NCBI GenBank assembly: GCA_905250025.1
Contig: CAJNOJ010000351.1
Coordinates: forward strand, 11,534 to 75,533
DNA length: 64,000 nt
Direction: 5' to 3'
DNA from: Adineta ricciae
Lineage: Eukaryota > Rotifera > Eurotatoria > Adinetida > Adinetidae
Shown here piece by piece: positions 46,092 to 57,437 of this stretch (position 1 is the stretch's first letter; every line of letters starts with the position of its first letter). The notes beneath the pieces are model-generated. The model was not told the origin of the DNA, searched no databases, and saw nothing but the letters and a program-made list of their open reading frames with translations. The position numbers and the translations under genes were made by a program.

Positions 46092-46701
46092 TTGTCATTT
46101 TTATATTATTAGTTACGCTAGTATAACTTACAATCTGAACTTGTATCTATAGCCCCAAATGAAAGTGATTTAAAAGCATCGATGAGTAGAGAAGTTTTAA
46201 TGACGAACATTTAATACATAACCATATTGAGGATATGAGGAGTGTGCACATAGACCGCGGATCTTACATCCACCCTCACCCACACGCACCCTCAAGAATT
46301 TAAATGACAATGATATCGTCGTGTCGATAAGATAATTATTTTGATAAAATATTAAATAATAGTATTTCAATGATATGCTCATTTGTTTCAATTAATTTGG
46401 AAAGTTAATCATTACAAATGCAAAATAGTTCGGCTGACCTTTTTGACTGATATTTCCAAAGTACCTGACTTCGTTGAAACTTGCTTAACTCTGTTTCGCC
46501 TTGAAATGAATATTTCGCCGTTGAAATCAACTATGCGAATCGTATGGTGGTTTGTTTACTCAAATTCTCGGACGATTTTTTAATATTGAAGAGAAAAATA
46601 TGAAGAAGTTCGAGGGTTTTGCTCAAATATTTCAAGCAATTGTAAATAAAGTCATCAATTGAAATAAAAACGAGATATGTTTTGTATATGAAACAAATTG
46701 T
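46092..46701. repeat. 3' flank of member c; pairs with 51172-51400 and 52420-52825
   Basis: Positions 46092-46290 match the 3' flank of member d, including a CACCCTCACCCACAC-like tract at about 46267-46293. Positions 46300-46701 match 52424-52825. The ~1 kb between these two parts in the second copy, which holds a member e relic, is absent here. The block ends at the N at 46702. Confidence 0.7.
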
Positions 46702-46702
46702 N

Positions 46703-48136
46703 TCTACATCCGACACGTAAATATTCCCTTGATGATCAACAACTACGCCCCAAGGGCGGTGCTCTTGATTATCACTATTAGTTTGATGGGGTCCACAAGC
46801 AACAATAGTTCCATTTTTCGCATCTTTCATCCATTTCATCACACGGGAATTTACAAAATCTGCTACATAAACTGAATAGTCTTGATCGACGAAAATAGAA
46901 TAGGGAGTATTGAGTTGATCGGCTTGTTTTCCTTTTCCCTTTCCACCTGCTACTATTTTTCCGTCCGCCTCTCCTTGTTTCCATCTTCTTACTTCATGGT
47001 TTTTTATATCAGAAACATAAAGATCTCCGTTATTATCCATTACTAGAGAAAAACAGCCAATTTTAGAAATCAGCGTTTTTTGAATTTGATTATCCCGACG
47101 AGACCATCGAACTACTCGCTGGTAGGCAGAATCACAGATGATCAGAAAATTCTTGTCTTTATCAAGCAGCACATCTGTTGGATTATGTAATTGCTCCATT
47201 TGGTTTCTGAAGTCATTATTGCCTGCAACGATTACACCACTCGTGGCACCAGTTTTCCATCTAACAATACGATGATTTCCATAGTCAGCAATATAAATAC
47301 TCTGATCTGTATTATCAATATAGATACCATAAGGACGATCCAGTTGCTGTACTCCAGGTCCAGATGGGAGTAATCCGGCAATAGTGGTACCAGCCTTTAC
47401 CCATGTAGTATTACTATCAATAATCCGAGGAGGACGTAATTGTTCTATAAGATAATAGAATAGATTTAAATAAACTTTTTTTGACATGAAATGGATAACA
47501 TCATCTGACGAATGTAAATGTTATTATGATAAATCTTAATACTATTTTCTACTTTATCAAGGGTGTGGGCGAATCTGTTATATTTACAAAGGACGCATGA
47601 TCTCGATCTAGATCGGAGCGGAGGTATCGGTCATGATAGCTCCTGGCAATTCTTCGTATCGTTCTCAGCCTCTCTGAGATCTTATTAATAGGATGTTTTA
47701 ATTTTGTGTGTCCGGGTAGTTCCTACTGAACTCTAGTTGTCCACCAAAAATGAAAGTTAAAAGTGTGAGAATTGATGGAAATTTCGCAAGAATACTAATT
47801 TACTGCCTTTGGTGAAGTATAACTATAAAATTCACTAACCGAACAATTTTTTATGATACACTACTTCACTAATTCACCATATAAGGTTCTATCATTCATA
47901 GATTACGCGAACTAAGAGATATTTACGTTTACTAATTACCTTCTGTCGTTGTTACTCCAATTGTTAAATCTTCTGTTATCAATACTGTCGTTTGTTCTTC
48001 GGCCGTCGATATATTATCATTTTGATTCATTTTTGTTTTCTGGATAATTATTACAATAACTATTATTGAAACAATCATAATAATAATAATTAAAAATATC
48101 ATCCATGCTAATTTTCTTTTTCGAAAACATTCACAT
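46703..48136 (-). CDS. NHL-repeat membrane protein, copy 2 (3' end cut at an N)
   Basis: Closely matches copy 1. Exon 46703-47444 covers blades one to most of five and is cut by the N at 46702, so the last blades and stop are missing. Intron 47445-47939 lacks the ~310-bp segment of copy 1. The upstream exon 47940-48136 is intact here: CECFRKRKLAWM, a long Ile-rich helix, then QNDNISTAEEQTTVL and TIGVTTTE. The join GAA G|AA closes in frame (TTTEEQLRPPR). The frame also extends to an ATG at 48174, but a TTTTGTAG acceptor at 48137-48144 suggests an earlier exon. Sequence differences from copy 1 are few and scattered, as for alleles or recent homeologues. Confidence 0.8.
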
Positions 48137-49821
48137 CTACAAAATAATAGATTATTTTTATCATTAAATATCATTCACATCAATACATACAAACTTCTAG
48201 GCTCTGTTGAGTTTTGGTTAATTAATTCAGACTAAAATAATCGAAAGCGGAAAAAAAACAAGAATTATTTTGCCTTCTTTTCAATAATTTACATGATAAA
48301 TTCTTATTCTGTTGTTATTCATAGTTTTGTTTTGTTGAATCTGTGTTACTTTCACGATCTAAAATAGGTTAAAATGCTTTAAATCAACAGTATCATACTC
48401 AGAAAAAAAACTGAACTATTTACATGAATACTTTATCTAATCTTACCAGATTTATTCTCTTTTCTAAAACATAAACATTTACACTCATAGTTAATCTTAA
48501 TATAAAATTTTCAGATCTACGAATTTAAGTATACCTGACATTACTTCAGTGAATTGTTTAGTTAATTAGAAGAACAAAGTTTTAATTTTTCTCCTATGAA
48601 GTAATTAATTTTTATCTATATACTTGTTTCAATATAGAGCACAAGCAACAAAAATAATTAACATATTTCCTTTTCCAATATTAGTTTTAAATAAAATATT
48701 ATCAGATTGAAATTGTTATTTGATGTGAAAACATAGAATTTGAGAACTGTATATGCGTTTCATCCTGTGAATATTTATGAATTGAGTTCGTCGAATAAAT
48801 TTGGATCTGTTGCTCTGTATATCAGTCATAAAAACTTCTATAATAAGTTGATTATTACGAGATTAGATTCTATCTCACATATCTTGGCATTCTAAAGCGT
48901 ATTCATTATTAAACTCGAGTCTTATATTTCTTATTGAAAGTTAATTATTTTCATTTTTCTCGTGATCGAAACAAAATTCCATACTTTCCTCTCTATATGA
49001 GGGTAAACATGAATGTGACCAGAATAATAGCCGATTGTCTCCATGATAAATTTCTAAAGGTCGTTCTTCCTCTTTTGAATAAATGTCAAAGTAAAAATGA
49101 AAAAGATGAATGCAATATTTTTATTCTCGTCAACTCTTATGAAATCATTCCCAAAATATTTTATAATTATCTCTACTTTTTCTGAATTGATTGCTGAAAT
49201 GTTTTGTCAGTGAAAGGTGCTATTTAAAATAATTTAATAAATAACAGTACAGTTTCAGTATAATGCCCTAATTTTTAAAATGGCTATACTACAAGAGAAT
49301 ATTTTACTTGCGTAGGCTTTTCTTTTTCTGAAAATAGTACATTTTCTTCGAAAAAACCTGACTTTAGATGCTTTTAGTTATCATCATATTTCAATATTGG
49401 CGCACACTATTTGTTTCCGTATCCTATTTAAAACGTTTTAACACTGTTATCATATCTTTTGTATTTATTGTAGACAATAACTTGCACTTGGCACTATTTT
49501 ATTCAAAACTATTCTGAAAAAAGAGGTATTTCTGAGTTAATGAGAAACAACAAGAATAATCCCAGATTTTTATTAATTGATAATTGTTTTGAGTTTCTGA
49601 AAGAGCGTTTCCATCAACTCGAATGTAGATAGGCTGATATTGTTACTTTTGGCTTCGACTTCGCTAATCGCCGAGAAATAAATACAAATAGTCAATTTCT
49701 GATTTTATGAAGGCACCTGACTTCGCGGAGGATATGAGTATCATTTTCATTACTCTTCGCGCACACTTATTCACTCATATTCTGAAGTTAGCTATACTCA
49801 GATGTCAATGAGAATGAGAGT
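48137..49821. other. Region between NHL copy 2 and member d; pairs with 41196-42760
   Basis: Non-coding; homology with the first copy runs to about 49690 and then stops. Positions 49691-49821 are unique and carry the 5' flank of member d. Confidence 0.6.
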
Positions 49822-49893
49822 GTGAGTGTAGGTGTATTCTTTAGTCACACCCGCACCATTAACTCATATTTCTATCTCTTATTCTTAGTGATA

Positions 49894-51171
49894 ATGAACA
49901 CTCGGCTAATTCGTGCTGTATTGATAAAATCGGCGAAGATTATTACAAACTTAAATTTATTCCAATCTATTCCACCATCAGTCAATGAGCATCATCTTAA
50001 AAATGAACGAATTTCAACAAGATTATTTATCCTTCTACTAGCTCTATCGTTAGTAATTCTTCTCTTATACAATTCATTAATTACTGTCATCAAAACAGAT
50101 AGCATTACAAAGCCTACTTTCGAGGAATATGAACAATTATATGAAACACACCCTATAACACTTACATGTCCATGTGATACTATCCTAATTAGTTATGAAA
50201 CAATTCTTAATATTAACTATACATTACATCAAGTATGCACTAGTTTTTTGACAAGTGAACAATGGTTTATGTACCTATACAATACGTCCAATAATATAAG
50301 CAATGGCTCTATCAGTGATTCTCGACAATCAGTTCCATTTCTATTTCAAGCATTAAGTGTCTTCTGTCAGTTAGCCAATCGAACAATCTCTGATGGCTTG
50401 TTTCAGTTCCGATTGAATCAATATATCAGTACAACCGTTACACCTGAGAACTTATTTCAATCACAAATTCAAACATTTATTCGCCAATTCAATTCATCAA
50501 TAACAAAGAATTTTATTCGTTCGCTTGATCTAGTACAAAGTATAACCCACACTAATGTTTTATATTCCGCACGACAAACAAATTATAGATTGTCTCTATT
50601 AGATAATGCAACGCACGTTGGTTCAGTTCCTGTAATGTACTCTGAATGTGATTGTTATTCTTCAGCAAAATGTACCGAACAGGTTTCAGTTTCTACTCCA
50701 GATGCACATGTTCTGTCCAACGTATCCGGATTATATCGTGGATGCTATACTATTGAAGCACTTCTTCAATCGACTCTTGAATGTTTTTATGATCAAATAT
50801 GTATAAATAATCTTCGATCATATTTAAATATTTCTTCAACAGTGAACATGACAGCTCTTGATTCATCATCAAAAACTAGATACTCTGTCAAATCAACAAT
50901 AAAAGAGCTGCTTGATCAGCTAATGATTGAAGAATGGAACCCGTCATGGAGTTATGAAAGCTATTATAATGAATGTCAACCGATAGAGTGTACTTATATT
51001 CATGAGACAAAGAATGGTATAGTTTATATTATTACAGCATTATTTGGACTCGTTGGTGGTTTAATCACTGTTTTGAAAATTGTGGTGCCAAGACTAGTGA
51101 AATTTATTAGATGGATAATTCGAAAATGGAGAAAGAAAATTACACCGCAGATGTCGACTGTTGGAACATGA
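49894..51171 (+). CDS. Two-pass ectodomain membrane protein, member d
   Basis: I start at the ATG at 49894 (MNTRLIRAVLIKSAKI); the longer frame to 49822 passes through a TTATTCTTAG acceptor-like sequence and is probably intronic. Cytoplasmic TNLNLFQSIPPSVNEHHL, TM1 FILLLALSLVILLLYNSLIT, then the family ectodomain (TCPCDT, CDCYSSAKC, YRGCY, ECFYDQIC, NECQPIECTY). The middle segment (SLLDNATHVGSVPVMYSE) is unlike b and c. TM2 and the C-terminal 100 residues are nearly identical to the others; the tail ends ITPQMSTVGT. About 425 residues, intact. Cell-surface protein of unknown role; the variable middle of the ectodomain suggests ligand or self/non-self recognition, which is inference. Confidence 0.82.
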   Translation: MNTRLIRAVLIKSAKIITNLNLFQSIPPSVNEHHLKNERISTRLFILLLALSLVILLLYNSLITVIKTDSITKPTFEEYEQLYETHPITLTCPCDTILISYETILNINYTLHQVCTSFLTSEQWFMYLYNTSNNISNGSISDSRQSVPFLFQALSVFCQLANRTISDGLFQFRLNQYISTTVTPENLFQSQIQTFIRQFNSSITKNFIRSLDLVQSITHTNVLYSARQTNYRLSLLDNATHVGSVPVMYSECDCYSSAKCTEQVSVSTPDAHVLSNVSGLYRGCYTIEALLQSTLECFYDQICINNLRSYLNISSTVNMTALDSSSKTRYSVKSTIKELLDQLMIEEWNPSWSYESYYNECQPIECTYIHETKNGIVYIITALFGLVGGLITVLKIVVPRLVKFIRWIIRKWRKKITPQMSTVGT

Positions 51172-51479
51172 TTGTCATTTTTATATTATTAGTTAAGCTA
51201 GTATAACTTACAATCTGAACTTGTATGTATAGCCCCAAATGAAAGTGATTTAAAAGCATCGATGAGTAGAGAAGTTTTAATGACGAGCATTTAATACATA
51301 ACCATATAGAGGATATGAGGAGTGTGCACATTGACCGCGGATCTTACATCCACCCACACCCTCACCCAATGAATAACGTTCTCGAATAGCCACCCGTGTT
51401 TATCTCCCGCTTTTCTCATTTCTCTCTTGACTAGTATATCATATTCATTACTTTCACTTAACAAAGCAATTCTATCACA

Positions 51480-51958
51480 GTATCATTTCCATCAGAAGAT
51501 CAATTTCATCATCTTCAAACTCAATATACATCAACATTTTCATTGTTCAATCACTAACGAGTTGTCGAAGAACACATCAATTTATCATTGATATGCTTCA
51601 TAGAAATCAACTACAGAACATATTTTTGACCAATTGGGATTTAGGAAGTCCAACAGTAGATAATTCGTATCGAATAGGAGAAAATCCGACAGTAGTCAAT
51701 GAGAGCGGAGTGTTGTGTTCATGTGATACTCAATCAACATGTACACGATCTATTCTAACCAAAAGCAAGAAGTTATTCGAACTATTATTCGACACGTGCA
51801 CCATCGATGTGTCGATATTCTTATGTGACAAGAAATAGTGTTGTTTATATGGGGGATTGACATAAGGATTGAAAATTATTGTTTGGTACATTTTGTGGTT
51901 GCTTTGGAAAATTCGTGAATGGATACGAAAACGTCGAAGTGATTCTCACCTATAAATG
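51480..51958 (+). pseudogene. Two-pass ectodomain family, member e relic
   Basis: A more diverged relative just 3' of member d. In shifting frames I read QTQYTSTFSLFNH, IDMLHRNQLQNIFLTNWDLG, VLCSCDTQSTC (matching the CxC...C motif of the family), then after a large deletion GLKIIVWYILWLLWKIREWIRKRRS, which aligns with TM2 and the basic tail. It lacks TM1, most of the ectodomain and an intact frame. Confidence 0.6.
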
Positions 51959-53179
51959 ACATTTGTTTAAAGACTTGGTTTCGCTTATTCTCTTAATGAT
52001 TATTTTTGGGATGATCAACAAAATATTTATTGAAAACATAAGTAATGAGTGAAGTGCGGACATAGCAGCGTAGAGACAATTTATCTTTAGGTTACTCTTC
52101 GATGAATTTTCACCGGTATTGAAGCTTTGTAACAATTTCTTTTTTTTTATCTTTCAAGATACAATTCGATTTGGGTAAAAGAGATCATGTCAAAATAATT
52201 ACAATTCAAAGAATTCGTTTCACTAATTATTTACATTCAATTAGTGCATTAAGAATTCTTTCGCTTGAAATCCATGCAAACAATAGTCGCAATGGAATTC
52301 GAAAGTTTTGATGATTCGTAGTTGAAAAGAAATATGTACATATCCACGTTTTGTTCATCTATAATCGATGGTATTGCGGACAGATTTGATCATATCAGAC
52401 ATAGGCGAAGGTTTGTAGATGAATTTAAATGACAATGATATCGTCGTGTCGATAAGATAATTATTTTGATAAAATATTAAATAATAGTATTTCAATGATA
52501 TGCTCATTTGTTTCAATTAATTTGAAAAGTTAATCATTACAAATGCAAAATAGTTCGGCTGACCTTTTTGACTGATATTTCCAAAGTACCTGACTTCGTT
52601 GAAACTTGCTTAACTCTGTTTCGCCTTGAAATGAATATTTCACCATTGAAATCAACTATGCGAATCGTATGGTGGTTTGTTTACTCGAATTCTCGGACGA
52701 TTTTTTGATATTGAGGAGAAAAATATGAAAAAATTCGAGGGTTTTGCTCAAATATTTCAAGCAATTGTAAATAAAGTCATCAATTGAAATAAAAACGAGA
52801 TATGTTTTGTATATGAAACAAATTGTTAATAATTTCTCCACCTACTCTTTCTTTTCATACAAAAAATACGAGTCTGCGGTGTTCGATAATGAAGCGCGAT
52901 ATTAAAATGCAACACTTGCATTGATTTCGAAAAAAAAAACAAATTTATTCCTATTGTATTTTCTTCTCGTCCTTGACATTTCAATGAAAAAAGCCAATTC
53001 CTCATCGACAAAACAAACAATGATTTGTGAAATTTTTTTGAAACCAAGTTACACTTGACTAACTCTTGACGTAAATGAAACACATCGATATATAAACATG
53101 TCTTCTTTCCTTCAAAACCAAATATTTCTTCATCATCAACCACTGATTTGCAATTAACTTTCAAAACCACAAATTCATC
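51959..53179. other. Intergenic, no gene seen
   Basis: Positions 52424-52825 repeat 46300-46701. The remainder up to the small heat-shock gene is AT-rich. A minus-strand frame at 52826-53194 has no recognisable content. Confidence 0.5.
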
Positions 53180-54125
53180 ATGGCTCTGTGTCAACTCGTT
53201 GCCTATTCAATTTGTGACAATCCTTGTGTAAAACTCGATTTCTTTGATCCTGCAGATTGCGTCAATATTATTCCCCAAACAATTTGTTTTCGAACAAATA
53301 TTTTACAATGTAAATCAATGAAGCCACCAACAGGAGCAGCAGCAGCGAAAACCGCAACGAATTATGAAAAGAGTGTTAAGTCAGGAGCAACACCAGTATC
53401 ATCACCACCATCGCCAACGACCATTGCATCGATCCCACCTCAATCGAAAGCAGGATCGATGATATCAGCTGCAACGAATTTGACAAAGAAAAGTTCGAAA
53501 ACAGCGACGACGACGACGACGAAAACAAAAACGATAGGTGCGGATAAATTTTGTATTCATTTGAGTGTCGATGGATTCGATCGAGAAACGATAAAAGCTA
53601 AAGTTGAAGGAGGAAAAATTGTTGTCGAAGCAAATCAAGAAGATCGACAAGATGATGGAGATTTTTATATTCGACAATTTAGAAAAAGTTATGAAGTTCC
53701 AAAACAAGCTGGTAAAATAAATTCTCCTACTTTTCATTGGAAAATTCTTTGTTCATTTAGATATTACAAAGGTCAATTCACATGTCACGTTAGATAATGT
53801 TCTTGTCGTGGAAGTTCCTCTCCGAACACAAGTAGAAAGTTCTAAATTACAAAGTTCGGGACAATCTGTACGTTCTTCTCGTCGTTCATTAAGTAAATTC
53901 AAGATTTTTCTTGGAGAAAAAGAAAGAACTTTTGATTTTTAACTGAAAGGTACAGTGAAAAAATCTCGATCTCAAGAACGAAATAGTTCAATTCAAACAA
54001 GTGATTCAGCGGGAGAAAGTTTTAATAAATTTTCAGGTCGATCTCGTTCTGTTAAACCACCATCGATCGCTTCACAAGGTCAACAAACCAAAACACAATC
54101 AATGAACTATGGAGAAGCGTGTTGA
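53180..54125 (+). CDS. Small heat-shock protein (alpha-crystallin/Hsp20 domain), 279 aa
   Basis: Exons 53180-53711, 53761-53892 and 53950-54125; total 840 nt, phases close. The N-terminal ~115 residues are Ser/Thr/Ala/Pro-rich with Thr-Lys runs. The alpha-crystallin domain spans about 120-200: DKFCIHLSVDGF, KAKVEGGKIVVEANQEDRQDDGDFYIRQFRKSYEVPKQ, then across intron 1 ADITKVNSHVTLDNVLVVEVP (the usual beta-8/9 end). The C-terminus is an extended basic Ser/Arg-rich tail (RSSRRSL, KKSRSQERNSS, SGRSRSVKPPS). Without removing intron 2 (53893-53949, GTAAAT...AAAG) a stop would end the frame at 53943, but the frame beyond is clearly protein-like, supporting the intron. ATP-independent holdase chaperone by family; a desiccation role is plausible in bdelloids but is inference. 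Confidence 0.88.
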
Positions 54126-55646
54126 AACATGCGCAAGTTCATTTGAAGATTTCTTAAAACAAGAAAATCTTTTTTTTTAGAATTTTCCCTTTATAACCCT
54201 CATGTGTGAAAATGGATTTACTCAAAAACAAATTTGAACTTTTCCCAAATGATCCTTTTCTTTTCGGACAAAATTCATTTTCACAATTTGACTACTAACC
54301 GATCTTTTTTTTTCTTTTGATTAAAATACATTTTCATTCTGCATTGTGACAAATCAATAACAAAACAATTCGATGCTTTTCTCTCGTTTTACAAATGTCA
54401 ATTTCGACCAATTATCTACAAATTACGTTACATGTTTTCGTTGTGAAAACCGTCATAGTTTTATTCATAAATGAAGAGAATCTTTTTAACAAAACGTTTC
54501 ATTCAATAGAAAATCAAACGAGCGACGAGCGTACCCATGACGTCGATTTTTTTTATATCAAAATCATCCGTTAAAACCAGTGTTTTTCGAATTGGTGATT
54601 TCTTAGCGTTATCTTCCATTATGTCCAGACTAAAAAAACAGCGAAAACTATGAGGTGACTGATTTGAGCAACTTCAGTGTATTTACAAACATAAGGATGA
54701 AAATCAAAATGAGATCAGCTTTGTTTGAATAAATCATCAATGTTCCTCAATTGTCTCAATAACGAAATCTCACATATGATTCTCATAGTATATCAAAATG
54801 TTCGCCGAATTAGCTTGTTTTCTTTTTTCTGTCGATTTTAGAAAAAAAACTTATTTAGCTTATATATCTTAAAACAATACATGGATTTGTTGATACGCAC
54901 TACGTGAAATTTGACTATCGATTTTACACCGACAGTTGCTCAAGTTGATGAAAACCAAGGAGATGTGATTGTATTAATAGCAGTAGAAACTCGTTCTGAT
55001 AAAATTCAAAATAGAATATGTTGAATTCTAGTGATGAAAGCTTCGTAGTATCGTGTGAAGAGTATATGAATAGAGTAATAAATATAATCGATTTCTATTC
55101 TCTTTCTTCTTCTTTGTTTGAATATAAAAATGATTAGAGAATTGTGTTTAGCCGAAATAAATTCGTTTATGCATATTTAACAACATACCAGTGAATTTAG
55201 TTGTTCAATCAAATTGTAACCACTATCAATACAATGATTACCACACTGTATTGTCTAATCTACAGTAATGATATAGAACTACAACGATAAAAAACACTTA
55301 TCTATTTAGTAAGAAATACATGAGAAGATCATCTATAGAGAAAGAAATAGATGACGATTAATAATAGTACGGTCACACCCCTTGATCAAATCCACATGCA
55401 ATATCTCTTGTACATTTAGAATTTCATGAATCAGCATATTTCATCTTGTATTATGATTTTAATATCACAAGATGGCGTTCGTAATAGAAATGTAATTGCA
55501 TAAACATATGTCATGTTCGCATTTTCTTTTTGTATAATCAACCTTGACAAGATTCGTTCTTTTTTCTTTGAGGTAAAATTGATTTCGTTACGAATAGATT
55601 TTTTTCCTTTTCAATATGTTTTTCATTTTCATTTGAAAACAAAAAA
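54126..55646. repeat. Non-coding block A1; pairs with 55840-56859
   Basis: From 54381 the sequence is repeated from 55840 at high identity. About 230 bp (54798-55029) are present only in this copy. No gene seen. Confidence 0.75.
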
Positions 55647-55838
55647 ATGGTCGAAAGTGAATCGAAAAGTCGTTTATCAAAAATTCTTCTTATTTTAACA
55701 TGTGTCTTTTGTGGAATAACAATTGTTTGTTTTGCTGTTGGCATTTCTCTATTTTTCGATCAATAATTCGAAGTAAAATCTTATAAGGGAGATTCATGTC
55801 AAATGAAATCAGCAACATATGAATCAATAAGCAAATGT
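55647..55838 (+). pseudogene. Small two-pass membrane protein, copy A exon 1 (stop, cut at an N)
   Basis: Same start as copy B at 56860: MVESESKSRLSKILLILTC and the first helix. It then has an in-frame TAA at 55764-55766 where copy B has a Tyr codon (FDQ-Y), continues as FEVKSYKGDSCQMKSATYES, and is cut by the N at 55839. Its likely other half is the exon at 60609-60782, so this allele may be a null. Confidence 0.75.
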
Positions 55839-56545
55839 NTCTCTCGTTTTACAAATGTCAATTTCGGCCAATTATCTACAAATTACGTTGCATGTTTTCG
55901 TTGTGAAAACCGTTATAATTTTATTCATAAATGAAGAGAATCTTTTTAACAAAACGTTTCATTCAATAGAAAATCAAACGAGCGACGAGCGTACCCATGA
56001 CGTCGATTTTTTTTATATCAAAATCATCCGTTAAAACCAGTGGCTTTCGAATTGGTGATTTCTTAGCGTTATCTTCAATTATGTTCAGACTAAAAAAACA
56101 GCGAAAATTATGAGGTGACTGATTTGAGCAACTTCAGTGTATTTAAACATAAGGATGAAAATTAAAGTGAGATCGGCTTTGTTTGAATTAATCATGAATT
56201 TTCTCCTCGATTATCTCAATAATTAAATCTCACATCCGATCCTCATAGTATATCTAGTGATGAAAGTCTCGTAGTGTCGTGTGAAGAGTATATGAACAGA
56301 GTAAGAAATATAATCGATTTCTGTTCTCTTTCTTCTTCTTTGTTTGAATATAAAAACGATTAGAGAATTGTGTTTAGCCGAAATAAATTCGCTTATGTAC
56401 ATTTAACAACATACCGGTGAGTTTATTAGTTCAATCAGATTGTAACCACTAACAATACAAGACAATGATTACCACACTGCACTGTCTAATCTACAGTAAT
56501 GACATAGAACTACAACGATGAAACACGTGAGAAGACCATTTTTAT

Positions 56546-56567
56546 AGAGAGAGAGAGAGAGAAATAG
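56546..56567. repeat. (GA)n microsatellite
   Basis: A run of GA units, expanded relative to the homologous site near 55340, which reads AGAGAAAGAAATAG. Confidence 0.6.
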
Positions 56568-56859
56568 TTGACGATTAACAGTATGGTCACAACCCTTGAT
56601 CAAATCCACATGCAATATCTCTTGTATATTTAGAATTTCATGAATCAGCATATTTCGTCTTGTATTATGATTTCAACATCACAAGATGGCGCTCGTAATA
56701 GAAATGTAATTGCATAAACATATGTCATGTTCGCATTTTCTTTTTTTATAATCAACCTTGACGAGATTCGTTCTCTTTTCTTTGAGGTAAAATTGATTTC
56801 GTTACGAATAGATTTTTTTCCTTTTCAACAGGTTTTCCATTTTTATTTGAAAACAAAAA

Positions 56860-57437
56860 ATGGTCGAAAGTGACTCGAAAAGTCGTTTATCAAAAATTCT
56901 TCTTATTTTAACATGTGTCTTTTGTGGAATAACAATCGTTTGTTTTGCTGTTGGCCTTTCTCTATTTTTCGATCAATATTTCAAAGTGAAATCGTATAAG
57001 GAAGATTCATGTCAAGTGAAATCAGCAACATATGAGTCAAATAGCAAATGTATTCGAGATTCAGGTAGAAAAACAATGTATTCCAAATGTTATGTACCCA
57101 TTTGGAATATTCAAATCGGACAAAATCAAACACTTTTATACAATATTAGAGGAAATGCTGAATTTGTTGTTGAACATGTTCTGAAACAACAAGATCGATT
57201 TCAAGTTTGTCTCCTTCCATTCGCTTTTCTAATACACTTCTTTTGTTCTTTTTCTTTCTTAAGGTCAATTCGGTTTATTCATGTTGGTATAATACAAAGA
57301 ATTTGTCTGAAGTGACTTGGTATCGACCAACGACATATTATTCGTTTATTTTATTAATTATCTCAGCAATATTTCTTCCTTTTTCAATTGTTTCGCTTAT
57401 TTTATTTTGTAAATTTCGACAACGACCAGATTTATAA
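56860..57437 (+). CDS. Small two-pass membrane protein, copy B (172 aa)
   Basis: Exons 56860-57204 and 57264-57437, intron 59 nt with a GTTTGT donor and CTTAAG acceptor; phases close. Topology: short N-terminus, TM1 at about 13-36 (ILLILTCVFCGITIVCFAVGL), a ~95-residue extracellular loop with five cysteines (DSCQ, SKCI, SKCY, YSCW and neighbours) and GQNQTLLYNI, then WYRPTTYYSF leading into TM2 (ILLIISAIFLPFSIVSLILF) and a short basic tail KFRQRPDL. The layout recalls BK-channel beta subunits (KCNMB), but I see no diagnostic identity, so I leave it uncharacterised. The ATG is supported by copy A sharing the same start. Confidence 0.75.
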
